DNA of 64,000 bases from Phaeosaccion multiseriatum. Lineage: Eukaryota > Ochrophyta, other classes. Shown piece by piece: positions 1-11,146 of this stretch. The translations under genes and the position numbers were made by a program. The notes below the pieces were generated by a model that worked only from the letters and a program-made list of their open reading frames with translations, did no database searches and had not been told where the DNA came from. Location of the stretch: assembly GCA_965112735.1 (NCBI GenBank), contig OZ218954.1, positions 682,001 to 746,000 of the forward strand. The letters are read 5' to 3'. Position 1 is the stretch's first letter, and every line of letters begins with the position of its first letter.

Positions 1-1046
1 GAGCGAATGCCTCGTTGAGCGAGCTCAGCTACCTTGCCGTCCACCTGTTAATGGTTGATTACGTCAATGGTTGACATGTTAACGGTGGAGAAGTCAATGA
101 TTAATAAGTCAGTGGTTAGTGAGAAGTCCACCTGTTAATGGTTGATTACGTCAATGGTGGCCATGCTAACGGAGAAGTCAATGATTGATAAGTCAGTGGT
201 TAGTGAGAAGGCTGTGCATGGTGCTTGGTTGGGCTGTAGCTTGACTACCCTGCCGTCCACCCGTTGTGTTCTGAGATGCGAGGAAAAGTAAGTCAAGGAA
301 GAGGAAAGTATGTCAAGGAAGGATACTCCCTCCTTTGGGAGAGTTCTGTCGTAGTTGCTGTGTGTTGTTGTCAGTGGTAGTGGTGGATAAGTCAATGGAG
401 GATGCCCACCTGAGCTCTGATTGCATCCTTGTTGTGGCACATGTTGAGCACCACGTGAGGGGCACCCTGTTTGGTGTTTGGAGGGAGGGAGGGAGGGGAA
501 GGAGGGAGGGACTATGTGCGTTTCAGTATGAGGATTGAACGCTATCAGTATGGACATCCTCCTTCTGCTTCTCCTCACCCTCCTCATCCACCCCTCCTCT
601 CCTCCTCATCCTTACCCCCCTCCTCCTTCTTCTCGTCCACCGTCTCCACTTCCTTCCCCTCCTTTCTCCTTCGTCCTCTCCTCCCGTCTCCTCCCTCCCT
701 CTTCCCTCCACCCTCGTACGCACCTTGGTAACCTTAAACCGTCTTCCCTTTCCCTCCCTGAGCCTAAGCGTGGCTTCCGTGCGCTTGTTCGTGGGGTCGA
801 AGGGAAGGTAGTGCTCCTGTGTTGTTAGAAGTCACGGTAAGAGGTTTTTAGGGCAGAGTTACAGGGCTTCGGGAGGAGTGAAAAGGATCAATCAAATCAA
901 GGGGATGACAGTAATGTTTATAGATAGATGGATTGATACATAGACAGATAGATACATAGATAGATAGGTGGATAGATAGATAGATAGATAGATAGATAGG
1001 TGGATAGATAGATAGATAGATAGATAGATAAATAGGTGGATGGATG

Positions 1047-1088
<42 letters not shown>

Positions 1089-1112
1089 GGAGTCAGTGAG
1101 AGTGACAGGGAT

Positions 1113-1144
<32 letters not shown>

Positions 1145-2824
1145 CTGCTCGTACGCATCGCATTGTCGGAGGTTGGCAGCTCCAAGCACCTGGGCAGGAC
1201 AGGGGATGGCAGTGGATGGGTGGGCAGTGTTGGTGTGAGTATCAGCCCGGTCGTATGAGTGCAGAGGATGGTAGTGGATGGATCCATGTCAGTGTCAGAG
1301 GATGGTAGTGGATGGGTCCGTGTCAGTGCCAGTCTCAGTAAAAGATGGAAAGCGAAAGGTGCATGTAGGCATGTTAGTGACTAAGAAGGAGGTCACTTTC
1401 AGTGACTCATGTCGACATTTTGGTGACTTATTACGCACCATGGTGTCCAGGGCATCCTTTGGGGGCTCTTGCCATCGCGCGGAGAGGGCCGCGTATTGAA
1501 TAACCTTAAGGGGGGGGGGTCGGTGGATGGCAGTGGATGGGAGTAGATGGCAGTGGATGGCAGTGGACGGTAGTGGATGGCAGAGGATGGAGGTGGATGG
1601 CAGAGGATGGGCGGGCCCGACGTGGGCGGAGGGGGGGGGGATAAGTAAGCAGCCTCAATTTCGATTTCTTCCAAATGTCGAGCTCAATTCTCAGTGTCTA
1701 TTTGGACCAAGTAAACTTTGACTTCGACCCCAATCCTGAGCTTAAAGTCGACCTACCTCATGTCGCTTCCACTTATTAAACACGACGCAATCGTCCTGTA
1801 TGGCCATCTTGTTGAGTGTCAATGTACCCGTCTTGTCGGAGCAGAGCACGCTGTACATTACGTAATGTTTAGTATGGTGAGGTGAGGAAGATGGTGGATG
1901 GTGGATGGGGGGGGAGGAGGGGAAGGAGGGGGAGGAGGGGGGGGAGGGGGAGGAGGATGGAGGGGGGGGAGTGTGCTGAGGACCTCTGATTGGCGACAGC
2001 TGTGGGCGCGTATGCCCAACACGCCACGCACAGAGCGAGAAAGACAGGGAGAGGACACGCACGTGTGCACCCACCCACCCACCCACCCATTCATGAAGCT
2101 CCAACCCACCCACCAACCCACTGTCCTGATTCCACCCACCCACAGCCTTGAGACCCATCCACCTACTATTCACTGTCCTGACACCCACCCACCCTCTGTC
2201 CTGACACGCACCCACCCTCTGTCCTGACACCCACCCACCCTCTGTCCTGACACCCACCCTCTGTCCTGACATCCACCCCCTGTCCTGACACCCACCCACT
2301 CACCCACCCCCTGTCCTGACACCCACCCCCTGTCCTGACACCCACCCACTCACCCACCCCCTGTCCTGACACCCACCCACCTCATTCCGGCCATATCCTC
2401 GATGGCTGCAAGTCTTGCAACGATGGCGTGCATCTTCGCAAGTTGGCGAGCCCCGAGAGCGAGAGTGGCCGTCGTCACCACCTGTGATGTCATATAGTAA
2501 GTCAGTGATGTGATGATATGTCAATAATGAGATAAATAAGTGAGAGCAGGAGCGTGATGTATGTCAGTGATGAGTCAGCGATATGTGAGTGACACGTCAG
2601 TCTGCCCATCCCAACCAGTGACGAACGGATGGACGATCGTGACTGACTGAGTGACTGACTGATTGACTCACTGAGTGACTGACTGACTGACTGACTGACT
2701 GCCTGACTGACTGCCTATCTGACTGACTGACTGACTGACTGACTGACTGACTGACTGACTGACTGACTGACTCACTGACTGACTGACTGACTGACTGACT
2801 GGACGCTTCATAGTATAATAATGG

Positions 2825-2864
<40 letters not shown>

Positions 2865-4533
2865 GCCATACCATCCCGAACGTACCTCAATGGCCAGGGG
2901 GATGGATGCGACAACAATGACCACAACGAAGCTGATGGAGTCGGTCAGGTCCTGACCCCAGGCAAGTAAGTCAATGAGGGTGATGCCACACAGGACAAAA
3001 GACATGACGATGAGCACCTGTGTTGTGCATGGATACAAGGTGTCGGGATAGGCGGTATCAGGGGTCAGGTGTTCGGGGGGTAGGTAGGGTGTAGTAGGTG
3101 TCAGGTATGAGGTAGTACGTGTCAGGTATGAGGTAGTAGGTGTCAGGTATGATGTAGTAAGTACTAGGTGTCAGGTATCAGGTAGTAGGTGTCAGGTATG
3201 AGGTACTAGGAGTCAGGTATGAGGTAGTAGGTGTGAGGTCCGCGAGGGTCATGCCGCAGAGAGGACAAATGACGGGACGATGAGCCCCTTTGTTTGTTTG
3301 CTGATACGGTGACATGATTATCAAGTGTCAGGATATGGGGTACGATATGAGGTGTCAGGACATGAGGTATCAGGTGTCAGGGGAAATGTGTCTGTTTTCA
3401 GTAGAGGGGGGTTGATCGACACAGATGGATCGATACTGAATACGATCGATACTGAATACGATACATCCAGATAGAATCAAACTCAACCTCAAACTGAGAC
3501 GCCCAATTTCACCTTCATGATGCCCAACAGCACAATCTGCAGGTGGCTCTCCTCATCCACGCTCTGGATCAACGTTGCCGTTTTCCCGAAGAAGGTGTGC
3601 ATCCCTGTTGTGCCAACTGTTGCCTCCACCTGTGTGTGTATGTATGTGTGTGTGTGTATGTGTGTGCGTGTGTGTGTGTGTGAGCATATGCGTGTGTGTG
3701 CGTGTGTCCTGTTTGTGTGTAGTCCAACCACCCCAAACGTACAGACAACAAAGCCCAAAACACCCCTAACGTAGAGGCACACGCACACGCACCTCCCCCC
3801 GCACAACGGTAGAGCCCAGCATGGGGCAGTCGAGACCACGCATGGTAACAGGTAGCGACTCCCCTGTGAGAGCGGCTTGGTCCACATCGATCTGACCGTC
3901 GTTGATCTTAAAGGTAGGGAAAGGGGGGGTGGAGGGGAGAGGGAAGGAAGGGGAGGGACAGACAGGGTTGGGTGGATGAATGACTTGGTCACTTATTCCA
4001 TCCACTCTCATGTCATTCTCGTTGACAATGTACATTTATTCTCACTCATTCACTCACTCATTCACTCACTCTCTCACGCACGCACGCACTCGCTCACTCA
4101 CTCACTCACTCACTCACCCACTCACTCATCACCCACTCACTCACTCACTCACTCACTCACTCACTCACTCACTCACTCTCCTTCCCCCTCACTCCATTCA
4201 CCCCCTCCCTCGCTCCTCCGTCCTCTCACTCATGCCTTCCCTCCACTCACCCTCTCCCTCGCCTCCCCTTCACTCACTCCCTCCACTCCGTCACTCCCTC
4301 CCTTCCTCCCATGTAACCCATCCCTCCCATCCATTGCCATCCCTCCCTCCCTCCCTCCCTCCCTCCCTCCCTCCCTCCCTCCCTCCCTCCCATCCACTGC
4401 CATCCCTCACCGTGCAGTCCGCGGGCACGGAGCTTCCGGAGCTGAGTGTGACGAGGTCTCCAGGGACAAGCTCCTTGGAGTGAATGGTTCGCCACTGCCC
4501 ATCTCTCTGTGAGAGAGAGAGTGAGATGGAGGG

Positions 4534-4568
<35 letters not shown>

Positions 4569-6149
4569 GGTAGAGACACGGTCAGAGGAGAGTGTGGAAG
4601 GAGCACCAGAGAGGGAGAGAGAGGGAGCGAGAGACTGCAGAGAGTAGACGAAGAGAGAGCGAGGCAGCAGAGAGTGTGAAGAGCGAGAGAGAGAGTGAAA
4701 GTATGGGTCCTCGTATGCCCCCTCCACAGCTGACACAGCTATGCATACACTCGCTCCACACCTCTTCTTGCCAGCCTGTGAGGAACGCCTAGAAATACCC
4801 TCCCCCCCCCCTTCCCTCTCCGCCCATCCACTGCCATCCCCTCCCCTCCCACTCACCATCCACTGCCATCCCCTCCCCTCCCTCTCCGCCCATCCACTGC
4901 CATTCCCTCCCCTCCCACTCACCTTGACGTAGGCCTGGGGCTTGAGAGAGGCCTTGAGCGCGGACACGGCGTCCGCGGCCTTGACGGTTTCATAATAGGA
5001 AATGGCGGCATTGAGAAACTGTAGACATGCCAACACGATAACGTCCGTCCAGTCCCTCAAGATTGCCTCCACGGCGATGGCCAGCCACAGCATGATGGGC
5101 ATTGGGGCGGTGAACTGATTTGGCATAGGTATGACGTGTGGGTTCAGGGGATGTATGTAGGGGTTTAGGACACACACAGGGTAAGGGGTATGGAAGTATG
5201 GGGTATGGGGTATGGTGGGGTGTCGGGACACAGGGTAAGGAGTATGGAAGTATGGGGTATGAGGTATGGTGGGGAGTCGGGACACAAGGTAAGGGGTATG
5301 GAAGTATGGGGTATGGGGTATGGTGGGGTGTCGGGCGTCGAGTATAGGGTATGTGGAGGGGAGCACGTGTTGTGACAGGGGTGTAGAGCACGAGCGCACA
5401 GGGAGAAGAAGCAGCGGCAGCGAGGGGGGGGGAGGGAGGAGGAGTAGAGAGGGGAGAGGAGGAAGGGAAGGGGGGGGGAGGGAGGGGAGGAGGAGGGGGG
5501 GGGGGGGGAGGAGGAACTTAGTGTGTTCCTCCCCCCTTCCCCTACGTCTCCCTTTTTGTGCTGTTGTCAACTGGATAGAGAAGTTCGGAACGAAAAGTCA
5601 CAGTGGACCAACGAACGGGGCATGTTCATACTCAGAGGATGATGCTTGAGATGTCCCGTCCGTAGCAAAGCCACAGCAGCTAATTTGACAAGGGTTCTCT
5701 GCTTCTGCTACACCCTTGCCCTTCCGGACAGCAAGCAGCTTGTCGACTCTCTCGTCCTCCTCTTCCTCGCCGTCGTCTTGCTGCCGCTACTGCCTCTACC
5801 GTCTCCCTCCCGTCCGCCTTACAACCCCCTGTTCTTTCTTCTCCCCTTCCCTCTCTCTCGCGCGTGTCACTCCGTTTCTGTTTCCCCCTTTTTCTTCCTT
5901 CCGTTCCCTCACCTGCTCCAACAGGATCCTCCACTTGGGCTTCACCTTCTCCTCGAGCTCGTTGAACCCCCATACCTCCCTGAGTTTGCGAGCCTCCTCC
6001 TCTGTGAGTCCCTTGGATGGCACAAACTCCTTCTGGCCTCCGTCCTCCTCCTCCTCATCCAGCGTGGGCAAGGTCAACGCCGACGAAGACGAGGGCAATT
6101 TGTTCAAATCTTCGCCCAGGAGCCCTTCCTTCAGCTCGGACTTGACCAT
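1..6149 (-). CDS. PMA1: Plasma-membrane P3A-type H+-ATPase, 5' part (13 exons, 3' end outside window)
   Basis: Proton-pumping P-type ATPase that energises the plasma membrane. Exons read on the minus strand: 5913-6149, 4923-5114, 4411-4506, 3793-3906, 3513-3629, 2886-3017, 2381-2481, 1757-1850, 1439-1504, 1145-1189, 724-816, 410-466 and 1-44 (partial). All junctions are GT-AG and join in phase, giving 462 codons. Visible in order: N-terminal motif KPKWRILLEQ, M1-M2 hairpin (about residues 84-121), actuator-domain TGES (189-192), M4 ending ASIPLAIE (289-296), phosphorylation motif DKTGT with Asp335, LPFDPTNKRTEAT (402-414) and KGAPHVV (429-435) of the nucleotide-binding domain. The hinge and M5-M10 lie beyond position 1. 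The first Met at 6149 is chosen because the frame then runs open into conserved sequence; a further upstream exon joining near 6190 is possible. Eleven of twelve introns are phase 0. Introns carry many simple repeats. Confidence 0.93.
34..262 (-). repeat. Tandem duplication of an ATPase exon boundary
   Basis: About 86 bp (roughly 39-124) containing the acceptor of the exon at 1-44 is repeated at 125-208, so a second copy of the acceptor followed by GTGGAC lies upstream of the real one. A third, partial look-alike of the exon start lies at about 229-256. Reading from the duplicate acceptor reaches a stop, so it is a decoy and not an alternative exon. Confidence 0.7.
919..1090. repeat. (GATA/GACA)n tetranucleotide array in ATPase intron
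   Basis: Nearly continuous TAGA units followed by CAGA units, ending just before an (ATAC)n run at 1118-1144 beside the exon at 1145-1189. Confidence 0.9.
1519..1612. repeat. Decamer minisatellite (GGCAGTGGAT)n
   Basis: Imperfect units of GGCAGTGGAT in an ATPase intron. The same decamer recurs at 9619-9712, 20083-20213, 56712-56750 and, reverse-complemented, in the arrays at 13301-13600, 27950-28304 and 41146-41500. Confidence 0.85.
2125..2380. repeat. 20-bp minisatellite (CTGTCCTGACACCCACCCAC)n in ATPase intron
   Basis: About nine imperfect units directly abutting the donor of the exon at 2381-2481. The same unit reappears downstream of the eIF4E gene and its remnants (18888-18990, 33070-33299, 46286-46515). 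Confidence 0.88.
2641..2870. repeat. (GACT)n then (AG)n array in ATPase intron
   Basis: Tetranucleotide GACT repeats at about 2641-2800 followed by an (AG)n run at 2829-2863, ending close to the exon at 2886-3017. Confidence 0.9.
4037..4400. repeat. (CACT)n and (CCCT)n arrays in ATPase intron
   Basis: CACT units at 4037-4180 grade into CCCT units at 4341-4391, just downstream of the exon at 4411-4506 on the coding strand. Confidence 0.9.
5160..5335. repeat. Roughly 60-bp minisatellite, about three copies, in first ATPase intron
   Basis: Three higher-order units, each built of GTATGG-type short repeats and ending in a GTGTCGGGACACA-like segment. The rest of the intron (5335-5912) is purine-rich on the plus strand and shows no coding sequence. 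Confidence 0.75.
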
Positions 6150-6357
6150 TGGCCCTCCGACTCCCCCGTTCAACTCTCTTCTACCTGGGAGAAGGCAGGC
6201 AAGAGGGGAACAGGAGGAGGGAGGAATCACGAAACAGTTAAGTCCCACGTATGTCAACAAACCATCAACTGCCATCGTCGATTGTACGAGAGTGGAGTGG
6301 GCCACTTTTTGACGGAGGTGTCACGTCGAAGTGTGGGAAGAAGAAAGAACAAGAGAT
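6150..6357. promoter_or_regulatory. Shared divergent promoter region (H+-ATPase / RsfS)
   Basis: 208 bp separate the first Met of the minus-strand ATPase from the first Met of the plus-strand RsfS gene, so both promoters must lie here or overlap upstream coding sequence. No TATA box or other element is clear by eye. Call rests on gene arrangement only. Confidence 0.5.
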
Positions 6358-8466
6358 ATGAGCTCATTGGGCAGGAAGATCTTGGTTACATGTAGTCGTC
6401 GCAGCGCTTTCAGCATGAGAGGCGCAGCAGCAGCAGCTGTATCGTGCACACTCCCACCACCCTTGGGCGCGGGAGCATTGAAGACGACCAAGCGCCCCAG
6501 GAGCAGCAGCAGCAGCAGCAGCAGCACCAGCAGCGCGTGCCGCCTCAAGGGTGGCTATTTGGATATAGTTCCCCGCGTGGCAAGGTGCTCCTTCAGCTCC
6601 AGCTCCGGCACACCCAGCGACAGTCCAGCAACGTATGTTGAAGGTGAGTAAGGAGACACACACATGTAAAAAGAAAGAGAAGTGGAAAGGGAAGGAGAGT
6701 GAGAGAGAGGGAGAGAGAGAAGGAGAGAAAGAGGGGAGGGGGCTAGTGTACCCGATCCGCACGCACCCACCCCCACATCAAAAAGCGAGACTTGACTTTG
6801 TCCTTCACGTCGCGATGATTGCATTGCCCCACCTACCGTCGAGCAGAGGCAGCAGCAGCAGCAGCTGAAGTACCAACACCCAAGGATGGCTATATGGAAC
6901 GCCTCGACGAAACGGCAGCAGCAGCAGCAGAGAGCCTTGTCGCAGAGGAGGGGGGCGCCAGTGACGTTGTTGAAGGCCAAGAGGGGGTGAAGGCAACAAC
7001 AGGGGCAGCAGAGGCAATTGGTGATACAGCAGAAGAGACTACGCACGACGACTATGGCGACAGCTCGGGGTGGAAGTGGGAGACTTCCACACCTGTTTTG
7101 GACATGCAGGACGAGGGGCAAGCGGTGAGTAATACGTCAGTGGGTGGGTGGGTTGGTGGCTAGTTGGGTAGGTGACAGTGAGGGAGTGATTGAGGGAGGG
7201 AGGGAGAGAGGATGTGAGTGAGTGGTAGGGAAGGAATGAATGAGGGAGTGAGTGAGGGAAGGTGGGAGGGAGGGAGGGAGGGAGGGAGGGAGTGTGGGTG
7301 AGTGAGTGAGAGAGTGAGTAGGCGTGTGGGTGGGTAGGATTGAGTAAAAATGAATGTGTGGGTGGGTGGGTGGGTGGGTGGGTGGGTGGGTGGGTAAGTT
7401 GAAGAACCCACCTTGAGAGAGGAATGGGGGGCTGAAACGAAACTCAAACCGACCCCCTCAGGGCGACGTGGTGCTTCCCATACCCACACCCACACTTTCG
7501 CTCTTCCCACTCCCCGCGTCCACCCACCTCGTTTGGCAATGCTCAACAGCTCACCACACCCGCACACACACCCGCACCCACACTCACAAGCCCACACCCA
7601 CACCCTTGTGTTTACCCTCACCCCTAACCTTGCCCTCACCCTCACCCCTCACCCTCACCCCTCACCCTCACCCCTCACCCTCACCCCCTACCCCCACCCT
7701 CACCCTCACCCTCATCCTTACCCTCACCCTCACCCTCACCCTCACCTTCACCCTCACCCCCTACCCTCAACCTCCCTCCCTCATAAAGGCCAAACTCGAC
7801 AGCTGGACATGGTCCTCGGACTTTGCGAAACCGTCCAGGGCCAACTCCATCATCCCTATCAAGCCCAGGTACGACATGCAAGTGCTTCTTCAGGGAGTTT
7901 CAGTTTCAGTTTCAGTGTAATAGCCCCCTGGTTCTTCCCCATTGCCTCCCCTGAGGGAGCCGTTTGGGAGCCCTCTCTCTGCACGTGTATTGGAGCTCTG
8001 TGAAGACATCGATATTGGGGTAGGGAGGGACGGACGGAGGGAGGGAGGGAGGGGAGGGGGGAGGGGGGAGGGAGGGAGGGAGGGAGGGAGAGGGGGAGGG
8101 AGGGGGGAAGAGAGGGAGGGAGGGAGGGAGGGAGGGAGGGAGGGAGGGAGGGAGAGGGATATTCTTGATCGTGTACGACGTGTGACCTACCACCTCCTTA
8201 CGCCCCTCCCTACTCCTCCCGTCTCACTCGTCTGTTTGTGTTTTTATGCGCTTTGTTTGGTTCACATCAATGCCTGACTCTCACCCGTTGTCTCTCATCT
8301 TGACCCTTGCCCTCCCTCCCTCTCACCCTCGCCATCACCACCATCGTTCTCACCCCCACGCTCACCATCCGTCGTCCGCTGCCATCCACGCAGGGTGTAT
8401 CTGACCGTGGACGAGGTAGTTGGTGCCCTAGAGCAGCAAGGTGTGTCAAGACTATGCCCACACTCT

Positions 8467-8498
<32 letters not shown>

Positions 8499-8582
8499 TC
8501 CTCACCCCCACCCACCCTCACCCTCACTCTCACCCTTACCCTCACCCTCATCCTCACTCCCACTCTCACCCTCACCCACACC

Positions 8583-8617
<35 letters not shown>

Positions 8618-8677
8618 CTCACTCTCACCCTTACCCTCACCCTCATCCTCACTCCCACTCTCACCCTCACCCACACC

Positions 8678-8709
<32 letters not shown>

Positions 8710-9023
8710 TCTTCACCCTCACCCTCACCCTCACGCCCTCTCCCTCACCCTCACCCTCACCCTCATCCTCATCCTCACCCCCACTCTCACCCTCCTCATC
8801 ACCCCCTCACCCTCACTATCCTCCGCTCCCTCCTCCTCCTCCTCCTCCTCCTCCTCCTCCTCCTCCTCCTCCTCCTCCTCCACCCAAGGTGCCTTTGACG
8901 TCCGAGTGGTGGATACCTCGACGAAGACCGCCGAGTTCGACGCCATGATCTTCTGTAACGGCAAATCGTCCCCGCATATGCGCAGTCTCGCAGACGTGCT
9001 GGTCTATGCCCTCAAAAAGAGGA

Positions 9024-9064
<41 letters not shown>

Positions 9065-10317
9065 TGTGTTTGTGTGTGTGTGTGTGCATGTGTGTGTCTC
9101 CGAGCTAGAGATGCATGTCCTTTGTCCGTTATTTTCCTTACGTTACGGGGGTTTCAAGGCTGTGTGTCTGCCTGTGTGTCCGTTGCTATTGACACTATAC
9201 GAGGTGTGTGTGGGTATGAGTGTGTCTTTGCGTGGCTCGCGTGCATGTCTTATTCCCTCATATCTCTGGTCCCACCACCCCCCTCTCCCTCCCTCTCCCG
9301 CTCCCTCTCTCACCCTCCCTCTCCCTCCCCGACCCTCTCCCGCTCCACGCCTCTCTCTCTCTCTCTCTCCCTCTCTCCCTCTCTCTCCCTCGCTCTCCCT
9401 CTCTGCCTTTCTCCCTTCTTCTCTCCCCCATCCACCCCCCCTCTGTGCGTGCGTGCGTGTGTGTGCCTGTATCTCTTGGATCAGCTCAAGGACGCGTATG
9501 GCAGCACAGGGGCTGAAGGATACGACTGCGACGACTGGATGCTCGTAGACTGCGGGAATCTCATTGTGTGAGTGTAGGGGTGGATGGTAACTGCGGGAAT
9601 CTGATTGTGTGAGTGTAGGGGTGGATGGCAGTGGATGGCAGTGGATGGCAGTGGACGGCAGTGGACTACAGTGGAAGGGGGTTGATGGCAGTGGATGGGG
9701 GTGGAAATATGTTGGTATGAGCAAGAATCGTCGAGGGCTTTTCCTCGCCCCCTCACACACACACATACACACACACACACACACACACCACCTCTACTAC
9801 TACTCACTCACTCACTCACTCACTCCCTCACTCGCTCACTCACCCACTCACTCACCCACTCCCTCACTCACTCACTCACTCACTCACTCACTCCCTCACT
9901 CCCTCACTCCCTCACTCACTCCCTCACTCACTCACTCACCCACTCACTCACCCACTCACTCACTCACATACTCACTCACTCCCTCACTCACTCCCTCCCT
10001 CACTGCCTCACTCACTCCTATCGATGGGTGACAGACATATCTTCGAGGAGGGTTACCGTGAGGAGTTGCAGTTGGAGAGACATTGGGAAGACGTTCCGCC
10101 CTTTGAGACCATCAGCAGTCGCCAAATGAAGGCGACGATGAAGGGTGGAAAGATCGGCTTTGAACCCGAGACCATGGATGACGATGGGGCGGGAGAACGA
10201 GGACGAGGAGGAGGGGGGAGGGGAGGCGGGGGCAGGCGAGGGGGAGGAGGGGGAAGTGACGTGGAGTGGGGAGACGACCAAGGGTGGGCGGACGACCCAC
10301 GATTCAATCGGGGATGA
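6358..10317 (+). CDS. rsfS: Ribosome silencing factor RsfS / Iojap-like, organelle-targeted
   Basis: RsfS (Iojap, C7orf30/MALSU1) binds uL14 on the large ribosomal subunit and blocks subunit joining; in eukaryotes it acts in mitochondria or plastids. Seven exons: 6358-6643, 6847-7124, 7789-7868, 8394-8440, 8889-9025, 9485-9567 and 10035-10317, all GT-AG and in phase, giving 397 aa. Residues 1-95 are Arg/Ser/Ala-rich with few acidic residues, like a transit peptide. Residues 97-190 are Ala/Glu-rich. The RsfS fold spans about 205-325: AFDVRVVDTS, FCNGKSSPHMRSLADVLV, the hallmark DWMLVDCGNLIVHIF (295-307 region) and EEGYREELQLERHW. The tail is Gly/Arg-rich and acidic. A motif copy at 7015-7032 is read in exon 2 as IGDTA. 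The first 188 residues are the least certain part. Mitochondrial versus plastid targeting cannot be decided here. Confidence 0.88.
7600..7770. repeat. (CCCTCA)n hexamer tract in RsfS intron 2
   Basis: Imperfect CCCTCA units on the plus strand ending at the acceptor before exon 3 (7789). The upstream part of the same intron (7140-7400) holds GGGT/GGGA tetranucleotide runs. Confidence 0.88.
8030..8155. repeat. (GGGA)n tract in RsfS intron 3
   Basis: Nearly pure GGGA units on the plus strand. Not coding. Confidence 0.85.
8455..8885. repeat. (CCCTCA)n followed by (CCT)n in RsfS intron 4
   Basis: CCCTCA hexamers to about 8815, with two near-identical sub-blocks starting at about 8517 and 8616, then a CCT tract acting as the polypyrimidine stretch of the acceptor before exon 5 (8889). 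Confidence 0.88.
9619..9712. repeat. Decamer minisatellite (GGCAGTGGAT)n in RsfS intron 6
   Basis: Eight or so imperfect units of the decamer also seen at 1519-1612. It follows a duplicated copy of the exon 6 3' boundary: the last exon bases and donor recur at about 9590-9615. Confidence 0.8.
9796..10017. repeat. (CACT/CCCT)n array in RsfS intron 6
   Basis: CACT units with scattered CCCT variants running up to the acceptor before the last RsfS exon. Confidence 0.9.
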
Positions 10318-11146
10318 AGCGGGTCCCATGAACCCTCCAGTTGATGGGTGAGTATGTATCAGTTGGTGATACAGCAGCAGCAGGAGGAGGAGGAGGAGCG
10401 AGAGAGAGAGAGAGGAAGTACACCGCAATAGAGAGAAAATTACGCCACAACACCGAGGTGACCTTACTTACAGCTGGCCTGGTTGTTGTATAGAGGTGCA
10501 GATGTTGCCGAACAGTAATTATTACTTCGAAGAAATTATTATCCAGGCTCAAACTATGCCATATGCCATTCGACTACACTAAATGCATGAATGAACCATT
10601 AGAACAACCACCCAGAACCACGATTGATATTTGTATATGCGAGATATACAATCAGCCCAGTCGCCTCATCACTCATCACTCATCACCCTCAATAGCTAAC
10701 CCTCAAGCGAAGCACGCGTCGTCAGGAGCCCCAGCAGCAGTCGGACGCGCACAAGTGCATTCTCCAGCAGCTCCCTCGATCTTTCCTCCCCCTCCCCGAT
10801 ATTGCTAAGTACATAACATTACAAAAAAAAAAAAAAGGGGGTGAGAGCTTTTTTCTTTTTTCGGGGTTTAGGTTTGGGGCAGTTGGTGCTCCAAACGTCG
10901 TCGCCTGTGAACTGACATCCAGAGAGGCAGCGGCAAGAAGCGTGCTTTTTTTTCCTTTCCGTCATCTTAGGCAGCCCTTGTATGGCCCCTGCTTGGCACT
11001 TGGCAGTGGCATAGCTCCATAGGCATAGTTTCCCACTCTACGCCCTTCTCTTCTTTGTTGGGCTGGCTCCTCTGTCGTAGAAGTCGTTTGTGATTTTTTG
11101 GTTGGTGGTCTTGGGGAGAAGATAATTCCCTCCAGGATAGATCGCA
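10318..11146. other. Spacer between RsfS and PCF11
   Basis: No coding sequence recognised. One copy of the dispersed motif lies at 10360-10380, 43 bp after the RsfS stop. A poly(A) run lies at 10822-10836. The region must hold the RsfS 3' UTR and the PCF11 promoter. No polyadenylation signal is certain. Confidence 0.5.

Noticed and set aside
7160-7645. Thr-His-Pro and Cys-Val repeats in frames over TG/AC and CCCTCA runs (also 9006-9548 and 63062-63372)
   Set aside because: Shadows of dinucleotide or hexamer repeats inside introns with clear splice sites.
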